In this document: positions 31,854 to 41,462 of the stretch, piece by piece
How the letters are laid out: each line of letters begins with the position of its first letter
How positions within the stretch are numbered: position 1 is the first letter of the stretch
Assembly: GCA_943787575.1 (NCBI GenBank)
Contig: CALSMY010000002.1
Location: 62,001 to 126,000 of the forward strand
DNA: 64,000 nucleotides
DNA from: an uncultured Opitutales bacterium
Lineage (GTDB): Bacteria > Verrucomicrobiota > Verrucomicrobiia > Opitutales > Seribacteraceae
Direction: 5' to 3'
Position numbers and translations under genes: made by a program
The notes under the pieces: model-generated
The model's database searches: none
Told to the model about the DNA's origin: nothing
The model's input: the letters and a program-made list of their open reading frames with translations, nothing else

Positions 31854-32719
31854 AAAGTATTTTAGCCTTTGGGGATATGCTTTGGGATTTATTTCCAAGC
31901 GGAGCAAGATTTGGTGGTGCTGCGGCTAATTTCTCCTGTCATTCTGCTCGTCTTGGGGCAAAGGTTCATACGGTTAGCGGAATTGGCAGTGATGATCGTG
32001 GTAAGCGAGCCCTCAAAGAATTAAAGAATCATGGTGTCTGCACGGATCTTGTTCAGGTTATTCCTGATGTGGAGACTGGTTACGTTTTAGTGGATTTCGA
32101 TTCATACGGGCAACCCAAGTTCACCATAGGTCCAAATGCAGCCTGGGAAAATTGGAAGTGGAAACAAGAGATCGAAAGAAAAGTAAGCCAAGCAGATGCC
32201 TTATATTTTGATACACTTGGGCAGCGTGGAGAATATGCCCGGTCGGGCATCCTCAAGGCTCTCGAAATTGCCAGCCGGGAAGGAGTATTGCGTGTGCTTG
32301 ATATTAATTTGCGCCCACCATTTTACGATTCAGTTTTGATCGAAAATTCCCTCAATTCCTGTGACTTGCTAAAAGTGAGCGAGGAGGAACTGGGAGAAGT
32401 GTTGCGAGTCTGTTGCCTTACTAAGTCACTCGATCCGATTGAGGGTGCGGATAACTTAAGAAACAAGTATGGGATTTCAATGGTTGCCCTGACTCGGGGT
32501 GAGCAGGGGGCGGTCTTTTTATCTGATCAAGTAACGATCGATCAGAAAGGATTTCCCGTTGAGGTCGTTGATACGGTAGGTGCGGGAGATTCCTTTATCG
32601 CCTCCCTTACGGTTGATTTGCTCAATGAGTTACCACTAGAAACCTCCTTGCGAAGAGCATGCAAGTATTCATCTCAAGCGTGTACCCATACTGGGGCAAT
32701 TCCAGAATTAGAAGTGTGA
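31850..32719 (+). CDS. PfkB family carbohydrate kinase (fructokinase-like)
   Basis: 289-residue ribokinase/PfkB-family sugar kinase, probably fructokinase-like. Family motifs are the N-terminal FGGAAANFSCHSARLG (PfkB signature 1 type), the substrate-lid region, and the C-terminal DTVGAGDSFIASL (signature 2) with the catalytic Asp in GAGD. I chose ATG 31850, which overlaps the ctaA stop by four bases (ATGA) and gives MKSILAFGDMLWDLFPSG, the usual family start; an upstream ATG at 31826 would add eight residues inside ctaA. It is cytoplasmic; the substrate is not fixed by sequence alone. Confidence 0.88.
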   Translation: MKSILAFGDMLWDLFPSGARFGGAAANFSCHSARLGAKVHTVSGIGSDDRGKRALKELKNHGVCTDLVQVIPDVETGYVLVDFDSYGQPKFTIGPNAAWENWKWKQEIERKVSQADALYFDTLGQRGEYARSGILKALEIASREGVLRVLDINLRPPFYDSVLIENSLNSCDLLKVSEEELGEVLRVCCLTKSLDPIEGADNLRNKYGISMVALTRGEQGAVFLSDQVTIDQKGFPVEVVDTVGAGDSFIASLTVDLLNELPLETSLRRACKYSSQACTHTGAIPELEV

Positions 32720-32742
32720 AAAGATTAGCGGAGTGAGCCAGT

Positions 32743-34197
32743 TTACCAATTGTCGGTTCGAAAAGGTGAGGCAGGTAGACCTTCCTTGTTGTAGAGGTTG
32801 GCGTCGGCTGGGTTCATGGTAAAAGCGTATCTTGCCGCTGTTGGACTGATTACTTCCTTTGAACTTAGTACAACTTTGTCTCCCACAATTTGAGCGTCTG
32901 CCCAGTGCCATTTCTTATCAGCACCGGCGATGGAAAAGTGCTTGAGCGTTCCATCTTTAATTTGCTGAGTTGGGTCAAGCCCGACCTTTTTTCCGACCAT
33001 CAAGCCCTTGCCCGTATTTTTAAAAGATAGTTGAATTTGATTCCCCTTGATTTCATACCCAGAGTAAAGTGGGCCTGAAGGAACAAGCTCTTTTTTGTCG
33101 TAAGTCTGATGAAGTGCCCACTGGGCTAGACGCCAGCCTACATCCTGTTTGTTTTTTGGGTGAATGTCGTTTGGGTTGTGGGCATCGGCAAGGTCGATAA
33201 TTACTGCCATGCCGGTATGTTTGAGATCAAGGGCCTGAGTCTGGGCTTCGCGTAATTTAGCCCATCCGTCCCCACCACCAGGAGTTTTACCAGGTTGTTT
33301 CCAGTTACAGAGTTGTACCCAGTAAAAGCCAAGGTTTGGATTTTGGAAAGCTTTTCTCCAGCCTTTTACAAGAGCGTGTTTCTTTTGGTAGTATGTAGTT
33401 CCTTCTTTTCCATTGGATTCACCCTGGTACCAAATGGCTCCTCTCATGGCGTAGGGCGTGAGGGGATGAACCATTGAGTTGTAAATGGCAGAGGGTGTAC
33501 CTCCTTTAACTTTCGTGTCCTTTGTGTAAGCAGCAACACTTTTGGCCTGATCGGAAAGTTCAGGGACTGATTTAAATCCATCAAGAGTGGTCCAAGGTTC
33601 GATGCGGGTGCCTCCCCAGTTCGATCCGATAAGACCAATGGGGACATTCAATTCCTTGAGCAATCGACGTCCGAAATAATATCCAGTTGCACTGAAAGAT
33701 GAAATAGAAGCAGGTGTACAGACCTTCCAGTTTCCATTTCCTTTTGATTGGGGAAGCGGGTGGACGGTGTGGCCGGGGACATCAAAGAGCCGGATGTTGG
33801 GATGGTTCGCATTGGCGATTTCTTCTTGTGGGTTTGCACATCTACTTACCTGCCATTCCATGTTTGATTGACCTGAGCATATCCAGACTTCTCCGACCAA
33901 AATATTTTGCAACTTGATTTCGTTGCTACCTTTAATGGAAAGAACGGCTGGCTTGAAGTTGGCAGATAGTTTGTCGAGTTTAACCATCCATTTGCCTTGA
34001 GCATTCGCCTTCGTTTCTTTGGTCTGCCCGGCAAAGGCAACTGATACTATTTCATTTGGCTCGGCCCATCCCCAGATTGGTACAGGGAGATCGCGTTGGA
34101 GAACCATATCGTTGCCAATAACATTGGGTAGCGTGACAGCACTCCATGTCGAAGTGACTAACAGTAAGGAAAGTACAAGAAGGCAGCTTTTTTTCAT
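32743..34197 (-). CDS. Secreted sialate O-acetylesterase-type esterase
   Basis: 484-residue exported carbohydrate esterase of the sialic-acid-specific 9-O-acetylesterase (SASA/SGNH) family. A signal peptide (MKKSCLLVLSLLLVTSTWSA) is followed by the family's N-terminal segment ending in VGEVWICSGQSNMEW, where the Ser in GQSNM is the nucleophile. AIWYQGESN is the oxyanion block, and the Asp-His pair lies in NPNDIHPKNK. The last 90 residues form a small beta domain. In environmental Verrucomicrobiota such enzymes usually deacetylate plant or algal polysaccharides; sialic acid itself need not be the substrate. It is a monocistronic minus-strand unit. Confidence 0.9.
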   Translation of the reverse strand: MKKSCLLVLSLLLVTSTWSAVTLPNVIGNDMVLQRDLPVPIWGWAEPNEIVSVAFAGQTKETKANAQGKWMVKLDKLSANFKPAVLSIKGSNEIKLQNILVGEVWICSGQSNMEWQVSRCANPQEEIANANHPNIRLFDVPGHTVHPLPQSKGNGNWKVCTPASISSFSATGYYFGRRLLKELNVPIGLIGSNWGGTRIEPWTTLDGFKSVPELSDQAKSVAAYTKDTKVKGGTPSAIYNSMVHPLTPYAMRGAIWYQGESNGKEGTTYYQKKHALVKGWRKAFQNPNLGFYWVQLCNWKQPGKTPGGGDGWAKLREAQTQALDLKHTGMAVIIDLADAHNPNDIHPKNKQDVGWRLAQWALHQTYDKKELVPSGPLYSGYEIKGNQIQLSFKNTGKGLMVGKKVGLDPTQQIKDGTLKHFSIAGADKKWHWADAQIVGDKVVLSSKEVISPTAARYAFTMNPADANLYNKEGLPASPFRTDNW

Positions 34198-34357
34198 GAA
34201 ATTGATGGTTATCGGAACAAAATATTTCTGGCAAAGCAGAATTTAAGGGATGAGCAAAATAATTGGTTGAAGAAGATCTTATAACCACGAAATGTGAGCA
34301 AATTGTTCCACTTTTGTTTCGATGTCCTTCGAACTTAGTCTTTTACTAGGTGGCTAA

Positions 34358-36097
34358 ATGGACAAAAAAGATATTATTGAGGTTCTCGAGCGTATTGGGA
34401 CAATGCTTGAAATTAAAGGGGAGAACCCTTTCAAGGTTCGTGCCTATTTTTCCGGTGCCCGCACCTTACAAACCATGGAGGAGGATCTCGGCGAAGTAAT
34501 TGGCGAGGGTCGACTTGGGGAGATTCCCGGGATTGGTAAGGCCCTTACCGAAAAAGTTGAGACTTTGTACACGACTGGGGAACTTGAGTTTTATGATAAA
34601 CTGGTTGCTTCGGTCCCTTCCGGATTAATGGATTTATTGGAAGTTCCTGGCTTGGGAGGGAAAAAGATCAAGGCATTGCACGAGCAACTGGATGTCGATT
34701 CAATCGACTCGTTGACTAAGGCATGCAAGGAGGGAAAAGTCGCTGAACTTAAGGGATTCGGTGCCAAGACTCAGGAAAAGATATTGTCGGGTATAAAAAA
34801 CCGGGAGGCTTATGCCGCTCGTCATTTGTGGTGGGATGCCAGGGCGGTGGTTGAGCGTATTCTACCTGCTTTGCAAGCTCTCCCTGACGTGGAGCGTGCA
34901 GAAGCCGCCGGGAGTTTTCGCAGGGGAATGGAAACGGTGGGAGACTTGGACTTTATTGTGGCTTCTTCCAACCCTGTTCCGATCATGGAATGGTTTGTTG
35001 GAATGGAGGGAATTACAGAGGTTACAGCTCATGGAGAGACTAAATCAAGTATTCGTATGGAGGGGGGCATGCAGGCAGATTTGCGAGTGGTGCCAGCCGA
35101 ACAGTTTTATTTCGCCCTGCACCATTTTACCGGTTCCAAGGATCATAATGTGAGGATGCGACAAAAGGCTCTTTCTATGGGTCTTAGCCTGAGCGAATGG
35201 GGCTTGCGTCCGGAAGAGGAAAAGAATGCCACCCGTAAGAAAGGTCCGGTTCGAGCAAACTCGGAGGAGGATGTCTTTAGTGCATTGGGTCTTTCTTATG
35301 TTCCTCCAGCCCTACGGGAAGGAATGGGAGAGGTAGAGGCGGCAGAAAAAGACGAGCTTCCAAAACTCCTCAATTTCGAAGATTTGCAGGGTTGTTTTCA
35401 TAATCATACCACTGCATCGGATGGAAGGAATTCGTTAAAGGAAATGGCGGGGGAGGCTGACAAAAGAGGTTGGGGATACTTAGGGATTGCCGATCATTCA
35501 AAATCAAGTTTTCAAGCGAATGGACTGGATGAAGAAAGACTCCTCAAGCAGGTGCATGCGATCCAAGCCATTAATGATAGCGGAGAATTTAGAGTGCGTT
35601 TGTTTTCGGGTTCCGAAGTCGATATCTTATCAGAAGGCCGTCTCGACTTTGAAGACTCTGTTCTCGAATCTCTCGATTATGTGGTGGCTTCGGTGCACAA
35701 TGGATTGACCCAGGACGAAGATACGATGACCACTCGTTTAATTCGGGCGCTTGAACATCCGCAAGTTACCATGCTTGGCCACTTGAGCGGTCGTCTGCTT
35801 CTTCGCAGAGAGGCGAGCAAGATGAATGTTCAAAAAATAATCGATGCTGCCTTGGCCAATGGAAAAATACTTGAGCTGAATGCCAATCCCATGCGTTTGG
35901 ATATGGATTGGAGGCATTGGCGAAAAGCAGCTGATCGGGGTTTGCTTTGTTGTATCAATCCCGATGCTCATGCACTCCATCACTTTGATTTTCAATATGC
36001 CGGTGTACTTGCGGCCCGCAAGGGTTGGCTCCAACGGGAACAGGTTTTTAATACCAGGACTCTGCCCGAAGTGCTTACATATTTGGGCCTGAATTAA
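34358..36097 (+). CDS. polX: DNA polymerase X family protein with PHP domain (PolX)
   Basis: 579-residue bacterial/archaeal-type PolX, used in gap filling during base-excision repair and double-strand-break repair. The N-terminal 8-kDa-like domain has helix-hairpin-helix motifs (IPGIGKALTEKV, VPGLGGKKIKAL, LKGFGAKTQEKI; about 60-150). The nucleotidyltransferase palm has GSFRRGMETVGDLDFIV with two catalytic Asp residues, and the third Asp in QADLRVV. From about residue 345 the C-terminal PHP domain starts with HNHTTASDG and continues through IADHSKSS, SGSEVDIL, HNGLT, GHLSGR and a DAHAL end. It carries the metal-binding His/Asp set expected for its 3'-5' exonuclease/phosphodiesterase activity. 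It is 14 bases from the following ABC-F gene. Confidence 0.92.
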   Translation: MDKKDIIEVLERIGTMLEIKGENPFKVRAYFSGARTLQTMEEDLGEVIGEGRLGEIPGIGKALTEKVETLYTTGELEFYDKLVASVPSGLMDLLEVPGLGGKKIKALHEQLDVDSIDSLTKACKEGKVAELKGFGAKTQEKILSGIKNREAYAARHLWWDARAVVERILPALQALPDVERAEAAGSFRRGMETVGDLDFIVASSNPVPIMEWFVGMEGITEVTAHGETKSSIRMEGGMQADLRVVPAEQFYFALHHFTGSKDHNVRMRQKALSMGLSLSEWGLRPEEEKNATRKKGPVRANSEEDVFSALGLSYVPPALREGMGEVEAAEKDELPKLLNFEDLQGCFHNHTTASDGRNSLKEMAGEADKRGWGYLGIADHSKSSFQANGLDEERLLKQVHAIQAINDSGEFRVRLFSGSEVDILSEGRLDFEDSVLESLDYVVASVHNGLTQDEDTMTTRLIRALEHPQVTMLGHLSGRLLLRREASKMNVQKIIDAALANGKILELNANPMRLDMDWRHWRKAADRGLLCCINPDAHALHHFDFQYAGVLAARKGWLQREQVFNTRTLPEVLTYLGLN

Positions 36098-36111
36098 GCC
36101 TTCATTTTCTT

Positions 36112-38002
36112 ATGGCACTTTTAAGTTACAGAAATTTAACCGTATCTTTTGGCGGTCCCTTATCTACTCAACGATGTGGGTCTTACCATAGACAAAAAGG
36201 AACGAATCTGTCTGCTCGGTAGAAACGGGGAAGGGAAGTCCACCCTTTTGCGCATTCTTGCCGGCCAGGTGTCACCAGATAAGGGGGAGTTTGAAAAATT
36301 GCCTGATCTTCGCGTCGCCAAACTGGATCAGGAAATCCCTCAGGGTGTGGAGGGTACGGTGTTTGATGTGGTGGCCAAGGGATTGGGCAAAAAAGGGGAC
36401 TTGCTCAGGGCTTACAATGAGGGAACTCGTGAACTTGCCGAAGATCCAGATAACCAAGAAAAGATTGAATTGGTGGATCGATTACAGGATGAAATTGATC
36501 AGTCGGATGGATGGAGCCTGGACCATCGCGTGGCTTCAGTGATTGATCGTGTGGGCTTGCAACCAGATGAACTTTTTGAGATTCAATCCGGCGGAAATAA
36601 GAGCCGGGCGATGCTTGCCCAGGCTCTTGTCGGGGAACCCCATTTACTCATTCTTGACGAACCCACTAACCATTTGGACTTTGCGGGGATTCGTTGGTTA
36701 GAGGAATTTTTATCCAAGGCCGAGTTGGCGGTCGTATTTGTTTCGCATGATCGAGCCTTTTTGCGTTTCGTTGCCACTCGTATTATCGAGCTTGACCGGG
36801 GAAGGCTGACCTCCTGGACATGTGGGTATGAAAAGTTTTTAGAGCGCAAGGCTGAGGTTCTTGCGGCAGAAGAGAAAAATAATGCGGTTTTTGATAAGAA
36901 ACTAGCGGAAGAAGAGGTGTGGATACGCAAGGGCATTCAGGCGAGAAGAACCAGGAATGAGGGGAGGGTACGGGCTTTGTTCAAACTTCGTGCAGAAAGG
37001 TCAGAGCGTAGAGAATTGCAGGGAAAGGCAAACCTTAGTGCCAATAGTGCACAAACTTCCGGTCGCAAAGTAATTTCGGTTAAGGATCTTTCCTATGCCT
37101 GGGGGGAGAAATCAATTGTTTCGAATTTTTCCACCACTATTTGGAGAGGAGATAAAATCGGAGTGGTCGGTCTTAATGGTTCGGGGAAATCGACCTTCCT
37201 ACAATTGTTGCTCAAAAAACTTACTCCAATGGCTGGCGAGGTGGATCATGGGACCAAATTAGAAATTGCTTATTTCGATCAATTGAAAGCTCAGGTAAGG
37301 GAGGACTGGTCAGTGGCTGAGAATGTAGCACCTAACGGGGATTTCGTGACCTTTAATGGCGAGAGAAAACATATTCTTTCTTATCTTCGGGACTTTCTTT
37401 TTTTACCGGAAACCGCACGGGCTCCCGCCAGGATGTTGTCTGGAGGAGAGCGGGCCCGCCTCCTGCTTGCCAAATTATTTTTGCAACCAGCCAACCTTTT
37501 GGTAATGGACGAACCAACCAATGATTTGGATGTCGAAACGATCGAACTGCTGGAAGAAAGACTACTTGAATTCGAAGGTACCTTGCTTTTAGTAAGCCAC
37601 GACCGCGATTTTCTTGATCATGTGGTAACTGCTACCCTTGCCCTCGATGGAAAGGGAGAAGTTGGCGAATTTACTGGTGGATGTTCCGACTGGATGAACC
37701 AAATGCTGGCGGGCAATTCAACCAAAGGAAGCCCAGTAAAATCAAATAATCAAAACGCTGAAAAGCCCACTGCCAAGGTGCGTAAACTTTTGAATAAGGA
37801 ACGGGAAGCCCTCAAGAATTTGCCCGGAGAGATTGAACGGATGGAGGCCAAGCGGAACCAAATTACCTCAGCTATGCAAGAGCCCAGTTATTATAGGGAT
37901 CCAAGCAATGATCCGCAAAAAGACCAAGGTGAGTTAGAGGAGTTGGAGAAGGGCATCGCTTCCGCCTACCAACAGTGGGAAACATTGGAAGCTTTAAGCT
38001 GA
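36112..38002 (+). CDS. ABC-F family ATPase (Uup-like), frameshift near the N-terminus
   Basis: About 629-residue ABC-F ATPase. The uninterrupted frame starts only at 36149, inside the first beta strand. ATG 36112 gives the missing start [16 protein letters not shown], and removing one T of the TT at 36160-36161 joins it to [16 protein letters not shown]. Domain 1 has Walker [11 protein letters not shown], a slightly unusual [12 protein letters not shown] signature and [13 protein letters not shown]. Domain 2 has [22 protein letters not shown] and [15 protein letters not shown]-terminal coiled coil (about 540-625) is present, as in Uup, which binds branched DNA and ribosomes. It sits between two DNA-repair genes on the same strand, so Uup is the better model than EttA. 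Confidence 0.88.
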
Positions 38003-38032
38003 GTAAAAAATCATCCCTTGAATGATTGATTA

Positions 38033-38755
38033 ATGAGCCTGCTAAAACCCTTGATTGATGCCGCCTTATCTTTATCCGCTGAAGTCAAGGCCCTGCAGTT
38101 TGCCGAACCCACTGCATATATTTACAACCCTTTGGAGTATGCCTGGGAGATTCATAAGCATTATTTAGAGCTTGCTGGGCAGGGCCAAAAAAAGGTGGTT
38201 TTTCTGGGTATGAACCCCGGACCTTTTGGGATGGCCCAGACTGGAGTTCCCTTTGGAGAAATTTCGGCAGTAAAAGATTGGATGGGTTTACGGGGTGACG
38301 TCTCCAAGCCTCAACCCGAACATCCTAAGCGCCCCGTGGATGGATTGTCTTGCACCAAGAGCGAAGTTAGTGGTCGTAGGTTATGGGGTTTGTTTGCCGA
38401 GCGCTATCCAATGGCAAAAGACTTTTTTGAGGATCATTTTGTGGCTAATTATTGTCCGCTTGTTTTTATGGAAGCAGGAGGACGCAATCGAACGCCTGAC
38501 AAATTACCTGCCGATGAACGGGCAAAACTGGAAGCAATCTGCGACCGGCATCTTCAAAAAGTGGTGGAAATTCTAAAACCTGAATGGCTTGTGGGAGTGG
38601 GAGGGTTTGCCCGCAAACGGGCAGAAGTAGCGTTGGGTAAAATGGATGTTGCTATGGGAACGATCCTCCATCCCAGTCCTGCTAGTCCGGCAGCTAACCG
38701 CGGGTGGGCTGAAGCTGCAACCAAACAATTATTGGAGCAAAAGATTTGGGTATAA
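38033..38755 (+). CDS. SMUG1-type uracil-DNA glycosylase
   Basis: 240-residue single-strand-selective monofunctional uracil-DNA glycosylase (SMUG1, UDG family 3), which removes uracil and oxidised pyrimidines to start base-excision repair. Motif 1, GMNPGPFGMAQTGVPFGE, is nearly identical in form to animal SMUG1, with the catalytic Asn in GMNPG. Motif 2 is HPSPASPAANRGW, containing the His and the intercalation loop. YCPLVFMEAGGRNRTPDKL lies between them. The gene is third in a same-strand row with PolX and an ABC-F gene. SMUG1 homologues are rare in bacteria and occur in some PVC members. It ends just before a strong terminator that faces the other strand. Confidence 0.93.
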   Translation: MSLLKPLIDAALSLSAEVKALQFAEPTAYIYNPLEYAWEIHKHYLELAGQGQKKVVFLGMNPGPFGMAQTGVPFGEISAVKDWMGLRGDVSKPQPEHPKRPVDGLSCTKSEVSGRRLWGLFAERYPMAKDFFEDHFVANYCPLVFMEAGGRNRTPDKLPADERAKLEAICDRHLQKVVEILKPEWLVGVGGFARKRAEVALGKMDVAMGTILHPSPASPAANRGWAEAATKQLLEQKIWV

Positions 38756-38783
38756 AAAAGAGGCCCTCCAAAGGGAGGGCCTC
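38754..38783 (-). terminator. Strong rho-independent terminator of the LamG/lectin gene
   Basis: Ten-bp perfect stem GAGGCCCTCC (38760-38769) and GGAGGGCCTC (38774-38783) with a 4-base loop. On the minus strand it is followed by a run of six T (A run at 38754-38759), so it terminates the minus-strand LamG/lectin gene. It may also stop the plus-strand SMUG1 transcript, with a weaker tail. Confidence 0.9.
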
Positions 38784-38837
38784 CATATACTAACTTTATA
38801 TCTAATTGAATTTTAAGTATCTATACTAAATATCAGT

Positions 38838-41355
38838 TTACAAATTAGTGTTGGCGGCCACTGTTTGCTCAACTTCCTCAGGAACGGTATCCCAAGCTAC
38901 CCATTCTTGTGTGGTGTAATTGAAGAAGTAGCGAGGATCGGAGGAACCAAGCTCATAGTAGTTCCAGCTTTCGTCGTTGTGTGTGTAAACAAGAGGGAAG
39001 TGTTCAGCATCAGTGAAGATCCATCCGCGTGCTGGGTCATAAACCCATCCGTTGATGAAAGGAGTTTCCGCGACTGTGATCGCTTCCTCCAAGTGCTCAT
39101 TAGCAACCGTTAATTCATAGCTGATGTTCTGGTTGTCTTCCCGAAGGTTTTGAATTTGTCCTTTGAGTCCTTCGTTGTCGGTTTTAAGGGTAGCTACTTC
39201 GGTCTCAAGACCAGTAACTTTTCCATTGAGGGATTTTACTTCCCCCTGCAGTTTCGCATTTTCAGAGGTTAATTCGCCAATTTGCATAGCTTTGGTGGCA
39301 ATCTCTTCATTGGCTTGTTTTAGTTCATCAGCTTGCTTGCGAAGTTCTTCACTTTTTTGTGCGATGGTTTCTAAGTAATCAGGTGCAGGAGGAGCTCCGG
39401 GCCCTTGCTCAGGAGCAAAGATATTAGGCATAGGGCGGCTGTAAGGGTTGTTGGGGTCGGTGTTGGCCGCAACTTCCTTTCCGTCATTGTATCCGTCACC
39501 ATCGCTGTCTGCACTATTGGGGTTACTGTAGTAGCCAAACTCTAGGATGTAACCGTGCGACCATGGGTTCTTCTCGTCGTAAATATCATTCCATAGGCGA
39601 TTTCCGTCAGCAGTTTGGGTCCATGTTTGAAGATGGTCTTCGTCACCGTATTGCTTTCGAAATACATTATTGGGTTCACCTTTTGCCCACTTGGTAAAGC
39701 TCCAAACTTCATTGGTGATCCATTCCCAAACGCCTTCAGTTTTTTCATCTGTGCCTCCAAGGTAATAACCATAAGGAACGCTTCCAAGTGCCCGATTTAT
39801 TGCGTGCCATTCGTCTTCTGAAGTGATTGTGGCTATGTGCCCGCCTCTTTTTTCAGCATCTGCAAGTGCATCATTCCATGACATTTTACCTGCAATGGCT
39901 TGGTATCTTCCTTTCCCAGTTTCGTAATCGTCCGTAAGACCATCCCCGTCAGAATCTTCGAAAGCCACCATCAAAAAGACGGGCAACCTCGGCATCGTTA
40001 ATTGCACGGTTGTAGACATAAACATCATCGATGCTGCCGTTATAAATGGCTTTTCCGTGGCGGTTTCTGCCGATGATAATATTAGAGAATTTATTAGCTG
40101 CACCTCCTTCAAGCTCCTGGGAGTATACTCTTTTCCCGTTTTCATAAAACCTTATGACCTTGCCTGAAACGGTAACCGTTAAATGCTGCCACTCAGTGGT
40201 AACAAGTGCGAAACTTTCTGGATTACTAGAAAAGAGTTGGTATGTTGGGTAGCGTCCTCCACTTGTGTGGATCTGGCAGGTTGCTGCACTGCCGGGTGTT
40301 TTATCATGGATATTGATCACTGAACGAAAGCGGCTTTGTTCAACATCGTTTGCTTTGGCCCACAAGGAGAGAGAGAAGTCACCCCTACGATCATCAATAT
40401 CGGTAAAAAGAAAATCGTCCTTACCATCAAAGAGGTAGGCAGATTCATTCATTCCAAAACGATCTGTGCTTAAAACTGCTCCGTTTACGGTAAGATGATT
40501 ATTATTACCGCTTTGATCTTCTGCGTTTCCAGAGAAGGGATAGTGGGCAACTAATCCTGCGTCCAAGTCAATCATATCGGACATGTCGCTAAATAAATCG
40601 TCGACCTCGTACTGGTTTAGTCCTCTGCTGTAAATACGGAAGTCGTCCATGGCTCCATCCCAGTATTGTATTTTTCCTTCATAATCTCTTCCAATGCGAA
40701 ATGCAGTACGAATGCCAAGTGGGCCGGAGTGGGGGATACTTTGAACTAAATTTCCATTAATGTAGATGGATTGCTCTTTGTCGGTAATGACAGTTGCAAA
40801 ATGAAACCATTCGTTATTTGGAATTGCTTCTGAATGGACTCGGTATCTTTTATTGCCTGAGTGATTTACTTGAAGAACTTCCCCATTTTTAGAATTTACA
40901 GTTTCTAAAAAAATCTCCCATACATTGGTAAGTGCTTCAAATACCTGTTCGATTGCTTTTGAATCATCATCTCGATAGAGCCATCCAGTAACAGTAAGTT
41001 CATTTTCTAGTATTTCAGAAAAATCTGGCGTAAGAACATAATCGCGGTCAAACGCATAGGCGTTACCCTCATGGCCAAATCGATTAGAGGTTACAGTTAC
41101 CCCGTTAGTGGTTGCATGGTTTGCATTTCCTGAGGAATCGTTGGCATTTCCATCAAAAGAATAATGTGCCAGCAGATCACTGGAAAGATCGACATTACCA
41201 AATCGATTCCCATCTATCTTTGGTTCGGGTTTGATGAGATCAAGTCCCGGGACTCGTGGAGGTGGAGGGTTATTAGGTGTAGCTGCATTTGTTTTAACGC
41301 TGCTAAATGTCAGTGCTATGAGAAGGGATGAGGTAAGGATTTTTTTAATTTTCAT
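38838..41355 (-). CDS. Large secreted LamG-LamG-C-type lectin-coiled coil protein (one frameshift)
   Basis: One exported protein of about 838 residues that appears as two overlapping frames (39949-41385 and 38838-40145). One extra A in the AAA at 39961-39963 causes the break: ARLFDGG-F continues as EDSDGDGLTDDYE. Order of parts: signal peptide MKIKKILTSSLLIALTFSS; two tandem LamG/concanavalin-like domains (LLAHYSFDGNANDSSGNANH and LVAHYPFSGNAEDQSGNNNH); a thrombospondin-3-like calcium loop; a C-type lectin domain with the EPNN sugar-binding motif and LWND; a second calcium loop (DSDGDGYNDGKE); a heptad coiled coil of about 110 residues; and an aromatic-rich C-terminal module (GWVYDPARGWIFTD...). 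It is probably a surface carbohydrate-binding or adhesion protein. The chosen ATG is 41355; the frame extends to 41385. Confidence 0.83.
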
Positions 41356-41462
41356 GATCGATGTAATGTTAGTATGCAAATACACTAATTACATAAGAAC
41401 GGAATTTGCAAATCTTTTTTTAAAAATATTTTAGCGAGGAAAGACTTTCCTAATTTTTACCT

